From assembly GCF_002898515.1 (NCBI RefSeq), contig NZ_PPFX01000010.1:31488-95487 (forward strand): a stretch of 64,000 nucleotides of DNA, read 5' to 3'. This DNA is from Geothermobacter hydrogeniphilus (lineage in GTDB: Bacteria; Desulfobacterota; Desulfuromonadia; Desulfuromonadales; Geothermobacteraceae). The notes beneath the pieces were generated by a model. The model saw only the letters and a program-made list of their open reading frames with translations, searched no databases and was not told where the DNA came from. Positions 16,506 through 24,837 of the stretch are shown in pieces. Made by a program: the position numbers and the translations under genes. How positions within the stretch are numbered: position 1 is the first letter of the stretch; each line of letters opens with the position of its first letter.

Positions 16506-17914
16506 GTCATCAGTCCTTCTCTGAGACGCTGGTCTCCACACATCTCCTGGCAGGCCCAAAAGGCCGACAATGCAGTGCCGAGCAGACCGGGCGCGACCAC
16601 AGCCTGCCCCGCAAGAAACAATCCCTCAACTCTTGTGCGCGGTTGTGGGTTGACCTGATCAAGACAGTGCGCCGCTCCGTAAAGCCCTGCAACCGGCGCA
16701 TTGGCATATCTCTGGAAAGTTTTAGGTGTGCCACCATCAACCCAGCAGATATCTCTGGCCAGATTGGGCGAATGGCACTCGATTGCCTGTTGAATCTCAA
16801 CCAGGCGTTGGCGTTTTCGCTCCCGGTAGTCAGGTATGTTCCAATCCGTCTCTACCTCAGGACAGATGGCAATCACCCCCGAATGAGCCTCCCCACTACC
16901 GCGCGTCAGGTAGATCGGGGCCTGACCATTGGCAGAGTCAAACTCGAGGTAGAGATTCCTTCCTTCCAGCTGTGGGATCGCCCGCTTCGGATAACCGAAC
17001 AGGCAGCAGGCAGAACCACTAGACTGAAGACTCCTGAGCCGCCGGATATAGATCGGACGCAGGGCCTTGTCGGGCAACAGGCCTGGCAGGGCATGGGGAT
17101 GCAGGGTTGCAATACAGTGCCTACCCACAAATTCCCGTCCGTCCTGCAGACACACGCCGTCTATACTTCGATCCGCCCGGAGCTTTATGGCCGTAACCTG
17201 CGCATTACAGTGGACATTCACCCCAAGAGACAGCAGGGTCGCTCTAAGTACCTCGACTAAACGCTCGCCGCCACCACGCAGGGTATGTGCTCCCCGGTAG
17301 TAAAGACCAGCCACCCCGGCATGCACGGCGAAAGGGACATGCTCAGGGGCCACCCCATGGAGCAAACAATGCAGCGAGAGGAGTCGGCCGAGCCGCGGAT
17401 CCCGGATATGCTTGTTAATGACCGTCTGCAGGCTGCACCGCCACGCGTTCTCGACCTCTGCATCCGGCACGCTGCGAGGCTTGAGCTTCAACATCGGTAG
17501 CCCGTTGCAGACCCGGTCAATCTGATTGAAAAAAGCACCAATCCCCTCGGCGTCAGCAGGAAACCGCTCCGCCAACCCCCGCCTCAATTCCGACACCTCG
17601 GCAGGAAAGAGAAACTCCTCTCCGTCCTTGAAGCGCACCCCATCAAATCCTTGGGGATTGAGGCGTACCACCTGCAAGGCATCGGCGATCCCCAGAAAAC
17701 GAAAGACTCGCGCGAGGATTCCACCCTCACCCAAACCACTAGTGTAGTGAAACCCAGTGTCAAAATACCACCCGTCACGCCAAAATCCACGCACGACCGG
17801 GGCCAGTCGCGGAGCTGCCTCGAACAGTTCGACGCGGTAACCCAAAAGAGCAAGAAAGCCCGCACAGAACAGGCCAGAAAGCCCCCCTCCTATCACCAAA
17901 CCGGTCTGTTTCAT
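16496..17914 (-). CDS. CrtI-like FAD-dependent oxidoreductase (phytoene desaturase / retinol saturase type)
   Basis: 472-residue flavoprotein with an N-terminal dinucleotide-binding motif VIGGGLSGLFCAGFLALLG (residues 7-25) ending in the acidic residues LFEA. The C-terminal FAD-binding block is GLFLAGQAVVAPGLLGTALSAFWAC. This family inserts, removes or isomerises double bonds in polyenes such as carotenoids. Here it is embedded among ketosynthases with no carotenoid genes nearby, so the likely substrate is a fatty or polyene chain. The start at 17914 overlaps the ketosynthase stop (ATGA). Confidence 0.86.
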   Translation of the reverse strand: MKQTGLVIGGGLSGLFCAGFLALLGYRVELFEAAPRLAPVVRGFWRDGWYFDTGFHYTSGLGEGGILARVFRFLGIADALQVVRLNPQGFDGVRFKDGEEFLFPAEVSELRRGLAERFPADAEGIGAFFNQIDRVCNGLPMLKLKPRSVPDAEVENAWRCSLQTVINKHIRDPRLGRLLSLHCLLHGVAPEHVPFAVHAGVAGLYYRGAHTLRGGGERLVEVLRATLLSLGVNVHCNAQVTAIKLRADRSIDGVCLQDGREFVGRHCIATLHPHALPGLLPDKALRPIYIRRLRSLQSSGSACCLFGYPKRAIPQLEGRNLYLEFDSANGQAPIYLTRGSGEAHSGVIAICPEVETDWNIPDYRERKRQRLVEIQQAIECHSPNLARDICWVDGGTPKTFQRYANAPVAGLYGAAHCLDQVNPQPRTRVEGLFLAGQAVVAPGLLGTALSAFWACQEMCGDQRLREGLMTCQ

Positions 17915-19128
17915 ACCCTGAACCGAACCACCAGGGCCGCGTTGGTGCCACCAAACCCGGCGGAGTTGCAAAGAACAGTTCGAGGTCCCCGATCAATGGC
18001 TGTTCGGGCAATACGCAACGGCGGCATTTCGGGATCAGGTTCGGCATAATTGCGGTTCGGAGCGATAAACCCGCTACGTGCCATCAGACTGGCATAGACA
18101 ATCTGGGCCGCCCCAGCCATCCATAACTCGTGCCCCACCATCCCCTTCAGAGAGGAAACCCAAGGGCCATCATCGCTGAAGACCCGGTGGAGATTGACTG
18201 CCTCAGCGAAATCACCTGCCGGAGTCGAGGTCGCATGCGCACAGACATAGTCGACCTGCGGCGCGCTAATGCCAGCCTGCGCCAAGGCCATCTGCATGGC
18301 CCGACTCAGGCCAGTTCTGCTCGGGACAGAGAGAGCTTCCCCGTCGGAGGAGAATCCATACCCGAGCACTTCTCCCAAGATAGGGGCACCGCGCCGCCGC
18401 GCCCGGTCAAAGTTCTCCAGCACTATCCCGGCCGCCCCTCCGCTTGGAACCAAGCCATCGCGGCCCCGGTCGAATGGGCGGCAGGCGGCCTCAGGATCCG
18501 TAATCCGGGCCGAGAAGGCTCCCAAGGCATCAAAACTGCACATCGACTCCGGGTTGATCTCCTGTGCCCCACCGCAAATGACCACATCCTGCCGACCACC
18601 GGCAATCAGCTCGGCAGCCTGTCCCACAGCATGCCCACCACTAGAACAGGCAGAGGAGAGACTCCAGCAGGCCCCTTGAGTCTGCAACAGCGTATTGAGA
18701 TTCATCGTTATGGTCGAGGTCATGGAACGGAAGATGAGACCACTACCGATGCCGTGGGTTTCTTCGGCCCGACGCAGTTGGTCCACCTGCTCAACCGCCG
18801 CCAGACAACTCGAATCACAACCAAAAATCAGCCCACAACGGGGGTTCCGGATCTCTTCAGCTGACAGGCCTGCCATCTTCAGGGCATCAGTTGCCGCGAC
18901 ATAGGCCCATTGAGCAAAATCCGGCATACTCTTACGCTGCTTACGTGACAGGAGGGATAAGTCGCAATCGGAAATCGTTCCGGTCAGCGGGCTCCGGAAA
19001 CCGAGCTCAATCCGCCGCGGGTCCACAACAATGCCAGAACGTCCTTCCTGAAGGGCCTTTTCAACCGTGCTCAAATCGCTCCCCAGACAGGAGACAATTC
19101 CAATACCGGTTATGGCAACGCGCTGCAT
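17911..19128 (-). CDS. beta-ketoacyl-ACP synthase (FabF family)
   Basis: 405-residue ketosynthase. Catalytic residues are C161 in LSSACSSGGHAVG, H298 in CAHATSTPAGD and H333 in LKGMVGHELWMAG; the sequence after the last His is unlike FabF. The start at 19128 (MQRVAITG) has AGGGAGAGGGAG directly upstream; an open frame continues to 19233 but overlaps the ketoreductase gene and looks noncoding. A 16-nt gap follows the ketoreductase stop. Confidence 0.9.
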   Translation of the reverse strand: MQRVAITGIGIVSCLGSDLSTVEKALQEGRSGIVVDPRRIELGFRSPLTGTISDCDLSLLSRKQRKSMPDFAQWAYVAATDALKMAGLSAEEIRNPRCGLIFGCDSSCLAAVEQVDQLRRAEETHGIGSGLIFRSMTSTITMNLNTLLQTQGACWSLSSACSSGGHAVGQAAELIAGGRQDVVICGGAQEINPESMCSFDALGAFSARITDPEAACRPFDRGRDGLVPSGGAAGIVLENFDRARRRGAPILGEVLGYGFSSDGEALSVPSRTGLSRAMQMALAQAGISAPQVDYVCAHATSTPAGDFAEAVNLHRVFSDDGPWVSSLKGMVGHELWMAGAAQIVYASLMARSGFIAPNRNYAEPDPEMPPLRIARTAIDRGPRTVLCNSAGFGGTNAALVVRFRV

Positions 19129-19144
19129 CTCCCTCTCCCTTGTC

Positions 19145-19876
19145 TCAGGTATGCACGCCACCATTGACGGCAAACACCTGTCCAGTGATGTAACTGGCAC
19201 GGTCTGAAGCAAGAAAGGCAACGACGCCGGCAACCTCTTCGGGAGTGCCCATGCGCCCCAAGGGGACCTGGGCCCGAATCTGCTCCAACGGGAGGTCTGC
19301 CGTCATCTCAGTAGCGATAAATCCGGGCGAAACCGCATTGACAAGAATATTACGCTTGGCAACTTCGGCAGCCAGAGAACGGGTCGCACCAATCAAGCCG
19401 GACTTGGCTGCGGAATAATTCGTCTGTCCAGCAACCCCGGTTTCACCGGACGTAGAGACAATATTGATGATACGCCCCTGGCGGCGTCTCAACATACGGG
19501 CCACTACGAGACGAGTGACATTGAAAAATCCGCCGAGATGCACATCCACAACCGACTGCCAGTCCTGGGCGCTCATCATGGCCATAATGCCATCGCGTGC
19601 AAACCCAGCATTATTGACCAGAACATCCGGAACCTGCAACTGCAGACGTTCCTCAAGTGCTTTTCCCGTGGCCTGGGCATCAGCAACGTCAAACGAAATG
19701 AGCTCACAGCGCCTTCCGAGAACCACAAGGTCATCGGCGACCCGAGCAGCGGCCTCATGGTCGCTGCAGTAGTTCAGCCAGATGTCAAAACCATCGACAG
19801 CCAGTTCCCGGACAATAGCTGCACCAATACCTTTGCTCCCGCCAGTAACGAGAGCGAGTTTCCCTACTTCGCTCAA
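19145..19876 (-). CDS. 3-oxoacyl-ACP reductase, FabG-like SDR (ApeQ-like)
   Basis: 243-residue short-chain dehydrogenase. The cofactor motif is TGGSKGIG near residue 11, the catalytic Ser lies in NIVSTSGETG, and the YxxxK pair is in NYSAAKSGLIG. It should reduce 3-oxoacyl-ACP with NADPH. The start is TTG at 19876, with AAAGG about 8 nt upstream. It is the first recognisable fatty-acid-type gene in the direction of transcription, 27 nt after a periplasmic protein gene. Confidence 0.92.
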   Translation of the reverse strand: MSEVGKLALVTGGSKGIGAAIVRELAVDGFDIWLNYCSDHEAAARVADDLVVLGRRCELISFDVADAQATGKALEERLQLQVPDVLVNNAGFARDGIMAMMSAQDWQSVVDVHLGGFFNVTRLVVARMLRRRQGRIINIVSTSGETGVAGQTNYSAAKSGLIGATRSLAAEVAKRNILVNAVSPGFIATEMTADLPLEQIRAQVPLGRMGTPEEVAGVVAFLASDRASYITGQVFAVNGGVHT

Positions 19877-19903
19877 AGAATTTACCTTTCTGGGAAGAAA
19901 CCG

Positions 19904-20479
19904 CTATCTCAGTCGCGAACGGCTGCTACCTTTCCATCCGAATCGAAATCGACCAATGGTACCGAAGCGGTTGGTCCAGTAAATCCAGGTAGCCGCCTCC
20001 AAAGATGGGGTTCGGTGGGTGGCGGGATAACCGAGTGCAGTCATAACCCCCTCACGGGTCATCCCAGGCAAGACCTTGCCCTTGGCAATGCCCTCCTTGT
20101 CAAGTGTAGAAAAATGGTCCCAAAAAACGGGAGTCGATGAGGTAATCTTTTCCAGATACTCATCAACGCTCATCTGCATACGCGGGGCATGATAATCAAA
20201 AAGTATAGTCTTGGTGTCACCAGCGTAGCCGAAAACTATTTTTTTTCTGGACTTATCCTTGACAACTACCTTGGTCCCCGCAGGGATGATAATATGTCCG
20301 TGGCTGGGGTTGGTATAATTCGCATAACTCGCCTTGGCTACAGTCTCGGATTTTACTTGAGCATGTATATTGAACCTCGTGTAACGCAACTCTTCTGCCC
20401 GGCCGACAGTCGCCAGCATCAGCATGGCAGCAAAAAAAATAATGGAGAGTCTCCCGCAACGAACCGGATAAGACAACAT
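19904..20479 (-). CDS. secreted protein with BamE/SmpA-like C-terminal motif, function unknown
   Basis: 191-residue predicted periplasmic protein with an N-terminal signal (SIIFFAAMLMLATVGRAEE). The middle is unrecognised. The C-terminal part (GKVLPGMTREGVMTALGYPA, then WIYWTNRFGT) recalls the small outer-membrane BamE/SmpA fold, which is an inference from a short motif. GGGAGGGG lies 7 nt before the ATG at 20479. It is the promoter-proximal gene of the cluster, 27 nt before the ketoreductase gene, so it may serve in envelope placement of the product. Confidence 0.72.
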   Translation of the reverse strand: MLSYPVRCGRLSIIFFAAMLMLATVGRAEELRYTRFNIHAQVKSETVAKASYANYTNPSHGHIIIPAGTKVVVKDKSRKKIVFGYAGDTKTILFDYHAPRMQMSVDEYLEKITSSTPVFWDHFSTLDKEGIAKGKVLPGMTREGVMTALGYPATHRTPSLEAATWIYWTNRFGTIGRFRFGWKGSSRSRLR

Positions 20480-20524
20480 ATATCAACCCCTCCCCAAACA
20501 GATATCTCAAAAAATTGAATACAT

Positions 20525-20553
20525 TTTATAACAAAACTGCCAACAACGGACAA
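20525..20553 (-). promoter_or_regulatory. sigma70-like promoter for the lipid/polyene cluster
   Basis: On the minus strand TTGTCC (20548-20553) and TATAAA (20525-20530) are separated by 17 nt, about 45 bases upstream of the first gene. All genes from 20479 to the left window edge run the same way with tiny or negative gaps, so this could be the only promoter. Confidence 0.55.
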
Positions 20554-20903
20554 GTCCTGATGACGGCCCACAATAGTTTTATGCTCAAGCCAAAACGAGA
20601 CAATGCCCCACCCTGACTAGACAAGTCGAGAAGTAAAAGAGTGAAAAGCCCCTGTGCGCAAGGTCCCCAACATCGAGATACAAGATATTTTCTACCGCAA
20701 CCACACGTATACAAGGTGGCAGCTTGATTTGATACAAACTCCCTATCCCGCACACTGGATCAATCCTGTTCCTCGGGGGAACCGGGCCGGTCGCGGACGG
20801 CCAAGCCGCCCACAACCTGATCACTCGCGCATGAGCGCCCCCCCTCCCAGCGCCACGCACCGGCGGCAGGCCAGATTGCCAAGCAATCTCTATGAAAGCT
20901 TAA

Positions 20904-21067
20904 ACCTGAATCAGTGAGTTCCTGTTGGATGCAGAGTGCAAGTGCTTGGCCTGAATGAGATTTCCAAAAATCTGAAGCGCCCCCATAGGTTCGCTGGTGA
21001 TTTTGGGGAAGTTCAGGCAGGTCAAGCACTTGTGCTATCCGCCGACAAGGGGCTCACCGATTCAGGT
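20904..21067. repeat. MITE-like palindromic repeat, long copy
   Basis: The 164-bp element starts ACCTGAATCAGTGAG and ends in the near-inverted CTCACCGATTCAGGT. Inner segments also pair (AAGTGCTTG with CAAGCACTT), so the whole can fold into one long imperfect hairpin. The trinucleotide TAA flanks both ends, consistent with a 3-bp target duplication. A shorter relative lies at 27660-27740. Confidence 0.75.
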
Positions 21068-21129
21068 TAATCCCCAAAGTCCAGGCTCGACTGGCAGCAC
21101 GAAAAAATCAGCCTCGATGTACAACCTGG

Positions 21130-21149
21130 ACTTTTTGCAGTTATTGCAG
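21130..21149. repeat. 20-bp direct repeat, left copy of a pair
   Basis: ACTTTTTGCAGTTATTGCAG occurs here and identically at 24838-24857. The pair brackets the DUF3987 and AlpA genes and could be attachment-site remnants of a small integrated element. Confidence 0.6.
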
Positions 21150-21162
21150 CTTCTCTGAAAGC

Positions 21163-21905
21163 TCAGGAACAAGGTCCATCTTCGACAATGGATGGATGGG
21201 GATGGTAGATGACCGCCGGCCGGCCTCCAGTCGCCTTGCTGGTGCGGTGTTCCCTCTGCAGCCAGCCGTAATCACAGAGCAGCTCAAGGGCCTCTTGCAC
21301 CAGGGAACGATCCTTGAGGCCGGCCCACCCTTTGCGCCAGATCTGCCACCCTCGAAAAGCCGGTTGCAGATCCCCAGCGCGGATACGTCTCAGGATCGCC
21401 CTTGCGGCCGCCACTTCAGGCAGGGTCACCGCCGCATAGGTTCGCTGGACATGACTTTCCAGGTAATCCGCCCAGGCCAGGGCACGCCTGACGGACCTGG
21501 CACCGACCGGGCCCTGTCCAACATCAACCAGGTGGCACAACAGTGCCAGGGTGGGAACCAGCTTGCGGTACTTTGCCAGGTGACTTTCAATGGTGGGGTG
21601 CATTTCGTCCGAACGCAGCCGCTCCTCCAGAACCGCGCGCCAGGAACGAAACAGCTCAAGCGCTTCCGGATCGAACCGCAATACCGGCGGTCCATCGCCA
21701 CGCTGTTCGGCGCCAATGTCCGCTGTGGACACCCGGGACAGCCTGCGAAAAACATTCAGCACCCGCCGCCTGGCATCTTCGTCCGGCCGACGATCGACGT
21801 CCTGCCACCGATCCGGAAGATCCGGCCATACCAGCAATCCAAAGCGCTGCAGCAGGCCGTCATCCCCCGAGCCGCCATCGAGAACCGACCGGACATAGCC
21901 CGTAT
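21163..21905 (-). pseudogene. DUF3987/YfjI-family protein, C-terminal fragment
   Basis: Encodes YVRSVLDGGSGDDGLLQRFGLLVWPD and about 220 further residues, the C-terminal half of the YfjI/DUF3987 family found in phage satellites and genomic islands. The matching N-terminal half lies on the other side of the IS110-type element (23295-24097): that part ends in STQPGRL, and family members read roughly STQPGRL-xx-YVRS. The gene was therefore split by the insertion. Upstream residues in this open frame come from the insertion sequence and are not native. Confidence 0.8.
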
Positions 21906-22173
21906 ATGGTCTCCCCCCCTTTTTGCAAGGGCTTTGTATGGGCATGACAGGGACAGGATTGCTGCCGTATATCCGGCCTCTTTTTGAGGAAATTTATATC
22001 CTCGGGCCTCAATGATTTTCGCGCGTATCGTCCTTATCGACAGGACGGTTTCTGCTAACCGTCGGACTATTCAGGTTTTCGATACGCTGGTCTGACCTGT
22101 TTCGTCATTGCTCGTCACAGAGCCTTCGCAATCTCTGGTGGGAGAGTTCCCTTCCTATTCCCAGCGAATCGGG
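21906..22173 (-). ncRNA. candidate bridge-RNA region of the IS110-type element
   Basis: IS110-family elements encode a structured bridge RNA in their long noncoding end; in the IS1111 subgroup this follows the transposase gene. This stretch contains stem-loops such as GACGGTT/AACCGTC (22044-22050 with 22057-22063, 6-nt loop) and GAGGA/TCCTC near 21985-22002. Target- and donor-binding loops were not resolved; the call rests on position and structure. Confidence 0.4.
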
Positions 22174-23205
22174 TTAATGCCTCGATGCCGCTGAAACGGG
22201 CTGATAAATGGTGTTGTATCTCAAAATGGCCCAACCGATGCGTGCCAACTTATTCGCCATCGCCACAACGGCTTTGTTCCAACCGCGTTCTTTGCGGATT
22301 CGATTGATCCAGCGACTCAGTGGGTCATCTTTTCTGGCGGCCTGGACGACGACAGCTCGGGCTCCATGGACGAGCAGACTACGCAGATAGCGATCCCCCC
22401 GTTTGCTGATGCCGAGCAGGTTGTCTTTCCCACCACTGCTGTGCTGACGAGGAACTAGGCCCAGTGACGCTGAGGCAGCCCGACCGTGGCCATAGGCACG
22501 ACCATCACCGATAGCACTACGAAAAGCACTCGATACGATAGGACCAAAACCTGGAACTGTCTGCAGGCGCTGGCAGGCATCATCCTGCTGACTCAAAACC
22601 ACCAGTTCATTCGTGTAGAAAGCGATATGTTCGTCAAGTTCTACCAGCTGCTCGTAACGTCGTACCAACAGGTTTCGGAATCGATCGCTCAAGCCATTTT
22701 CCGCATCCTCCAGCAACCCAGGGATGCTTTTGCGTAAGGTTGTCAGCCCTTTGGGTAGAACAATGCCGAATTCGCCCAGCAAGCCTCGTGTTGAGTTGCT
22801 TAGAGCCGTCCGATCTCTAATACACTGGGCGCGCATTCGGTGAATAGCTTGCATATCCTGCTCGGCTACCGTCTTGATTGCGACAAATGGCATGGATGGG
22901 CGGGTCGCAGCTTCGGCAATGGCACGCGCATCATTGTAGTCATTCTTGTTGCCGCGCAGATAGGGTTTCACGTACTGAGGCGGAACCAGTTTCACTTCAT
23001 GACCCAGGGCGCGCAATTCACGCCCCCAGTAATGGGAGCTTGCGCAAGCCTCCATACCGACCCGGGAGGGCGGTAACTGAGCGAAAAACTGAAGAACCTG
23101 ATTGCGTCGAAGCATCCGTTTTTTGACCTCTTTGAAGTGATCGTTGAAACAGACAACATGAAAGACACTTTTAGCCAAATCCAAGCCGACAGTGATAATA
23201 TTCAT
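22174..23205 (-). CDS. IS110-family transposase (IS1111 group)
   Basis: 343-residue recombinase. The N-terminal DEDD RuvC-like domain shows GLDLAK (Asp9), the Glu in GMEACASSHYW and NDYNDARAIAEA. The C-terminal Transposase_20 domain has TVPGFGPIVSSAF and a region containing the family's catalytic serine (RAASASLGLVPRQHSSGGK). The length is typical and the frame intact, so it may be active. It acts with an element-encoded RNA to recombine donor and target DNA. Confidence 0.93.
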   Translation of the reverse strand: MNIITVGLDLAKSVFHVVCFNDHFKEVKKRMLRRNQVLQFFAQLPPSRVGMEACASSHYWGRELRALGHEVKLVPPQYVKPYLRGNKNDYNDARAIAEAATRPSMPFVAIKTVAEQDMQAIHRMRAQCIRDRTALSNSTRGLLGEFGIVLPKGLTTLRKSIPGLLEDAENGLSDRFRNLLVRRYEQLVELDEHIAFYTNELVVLSQQDDACQRLQTVPGFGPIVSSAFRSAIGDGRAYGHGRAASASLGLVPRQHSSGGKDNLLGISKRGDRYLRSLLVHGARAVVVQAARKDDPLSRWINRIRKERGWNKAVVAMANKLARIGWAILRYNTIYQPVSAASRH

Positions 23206-23294
23206 ATTGGTCTCCTCTCGCTCCTCGTTGATGGAAAGTTACTATTCTCCATCATGGCGCATAGACGCCGATTTAGGTAGCGGGGGGAGACCAT

Positions 23295-24097
23295 CTCATC
23301 ACCAGGCGCCCCGGCTGTGTGGACCCCAGCAGCGACAGACACAGGGCCGGGATATGCAGATTCAAACCGCGACCGATCCGGTCAAAGGTGTAACCGCTGT
23401 CACCGTTCCAGGCCGTCAGATAGAAGCCCCGTGCCGCGACATTATCTTCCCGGTCCAACTGTTTCAGCAACGACATCATCTCATCCCGATGCACGAGAAT
23501 TCCGTCCGGGCTTTGCCGCAGCAGTTCGCCGAGCGCCTCCACGCTGCTGTCATTGCTCAGGTAGCGCCTGAGCACGGGAGGCTCCGGCGGAGAACCGAGG
23601 AGGTCCCCGGCAATGTCGGCTGTCGGATCATGGGCCAACCTTTTTCTGGCAATCTTTTCTGCCGCCTCACGCCGCAGGCGAAAGGCGAGTTCCTCCAGTT
23701 CATGGTCAGCCATGGCCTGCTGGTAAGCTTCCAGCTCTTCACTCGCCAATGTCTTGAGGGGAGCGAGCATCGCCTCCATGGCCGGAGACTTCAACAGACC
23801 CGGCCGGCCGACCAGAAGGCCCCACAGGTTGGGCACCACCATCCAGTCGGTTTCGGCCTGTGGACCGACAGCCACCCTGCGCCCCACCACTCCGGAAAGG
23901 GTGACCATGGCCGATACCGCCGGGTAATCGGGAGGACATTGCATCCGCTCCCAGACATCCATGACCCAGGGAGCCAGGGCATCAGGCAGCATGGCAAACT
24001 CTAATCTCTTCACCGGCGGGAGTTCTTCGGGAAGAGGACGCGGAACCCATCCTCCTGGTTCCAACCGGTCAAACCCTGCAGCCAGGTCTGTTTTCAT
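23295..24097 (-). pseudogene. DUF3987/YfjI-family protein, N-terminal fragment
   Basis: From the ATG at 24097 (MKTDLAAGFDRLEPG) with GGAGGA upstream, this encodes about 265 native residues: LWGLLVGRPGLLKSPAMEAM carries the conserved GRPGxxKS nucleotide-binding-like motif, followed by DGILVHRDEMMSLL and LHIPALCLSLLGSTQPGRL. The last few codons before the stop are IS-derived. With the fragment at 21163-21905 it would form a protein of about 500 residues. Members sit beside AlpA-type regulators in integrated elements, as here. Confidence 0.82.
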
Positions 24098-24142
24098 GGT
24101 GACGTTTTCCTCCAGCACGGATCCAGGAAGGGCCGGCAAGGA

Positions 24143-24340
24143 TCAAGAGACCTTTTCACTGCCCCGCAGGAATTCGAGAACCTCTTCATACAACCAGCCG
24201 GTGCAACCCGGTCCGATTTTCCGGCGTTTGGGAAACCGGCCCTGCTGCTCCAGGCGCCAGACCGTCGAGGGGGAGAGACCGGTCAGTTCCTTGATCCGGT
24301 TGCGGCGCACAAAGATGGGTTTGATTTCTGACTCTTTCAT
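24143..24340 (-). CDS. AlpA-family helix-turn-helix regulator
   Basis: 65-residue MerR-like/AlpA DNA-binding protein: RRNRIKELTGLSPSTVWRLE is the helix-turn-helix, followed by FPKRRKIGPGCTGWLYEEV, the typical AlpA wing. The start at 24340 (MKESEIKP) has AAAGGAG about 9 nt upstream; longer open frames upstream are not credible. AlpA proteins activate excision or replication genes of prophages and satellites. It lies 45 bp before the DUF3987 gene and was probably co-transcribed with it. No integrase is visible. Confidence 0.88.
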   Translation of the reverse strand: MKESEIKPIFVRRNRIKELTGLSPSTVWRLEQQGRFPKRRKIGPGCTGWLYEEVLEFLRGSEKVS

Positions 24341-24613
24341 CGTTGTATTCTCCTTTCTTCTTCTATCCAGACGAGCAGCCATCATGACTGTCTGTTGCAT
24401 GTCGGACTGAGGACACGCATGAGCTTTCACTGCTATTAAAGAAATGAGTACAGGGGGAACCTGAATGAGGAAATTTCTGGCAGATCGCTGAAGGATAACT
24501 TCGGATGCTGGTGGCGATTCAGACAGAAACACCTTCGATGACGGGACCATAAAGTACAGATTTTCATCCCCGCATGGAGTGGCAATCCCATCCTGCAGAA
24601 AAGCACTTCAGTT

Positions 24614-24734
24614 TCTGGAATCGCTGTTTTTTTGAATCTGGAATCGCTGGACTTAATAAAAGCAGTTCTGGTGTCTGGAGAAAATGGCGTTTTTAGTATC
24701 TGGGATTTTGGGTTTTTGATTTCTGGAATCGCTG
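24614..24734. repeat. three 13-bp iteron-like repeats
   Basis: TCTGGAATCGCTG occurs exactly at 24614-24626, 24637-24649 and 24722-24734. Weaker partial copies (TCTGGTGTCTGGAG, ATCTGGGATTTTG) lie between them. The location upstream of the AlpA-like gene suggests binding sites for an element-encoded protein. Confidence 0.6.
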
Positions 24735-24837
24735 ACAAATCCCAGACAAATCACTGATAAATTTTGCTGGAAAAACTGTACTTGGAATTTTGAATAGAAG
24801 CCACCCCAGCCAGATGAACGCGAAGCGACCTGGTAAA

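Larger units (their letters stand above)
20554..21162. other. intergenic region without a recognisable gene
   Basis: About 600 bases between the cluster promoter and the decayed DUF3987 gene. Short open frames here have no recognisable motif and no good ribosome binding site. Contents are the palindromic element at 20904-21067, a 10-bp inverted repeat (21076-21085 with 21125-21134) and one copy of a 20-bp direct repeat (21130-21149). Confidence 0.6.
21906..23294 (-). mobile_element. IS110-family (IS1111-like) insertion sequence
   Basis: About 1.4 kb. A 13-bp inverted repeat, ATGGTCTCCCCCC at 21906-21918 and GGGGGGAGACCAT at 23282-23294, marks the ends; exact termini may lie a few bases outside, as the repeats are subterminal in the IS1111 group. 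One transposase gene occupies most of it. The noncoding stretch is long (about 270 bp) after the transposase stop and short (about 90 bp) before its start, the arrangement of the IS1111 subgroup. It interrupts the DUF3987 gene. Confidence 0.82.

Noticed and set aside
19145..19876. Naming the ketoreductase as the housekeeping fabG.
   Set aside because: It is embedded in a specialised cluster; the housekeeping fabG is usually with fabD and acpP, so a symbol would mislead.
20526..21029. Small open frames on both strands in the gap upstream of the lipid cluster.
   Set aside because: They cover the promoter and the palindromic repeat, lack an RBS and resemble nothing.
24614..24734. Possible CRISPR array from the repeated 13-mers.
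   Set aside because: Repeats are too short, spacing is irregular (23 and 85 nt), only three copies, and no cas genes.
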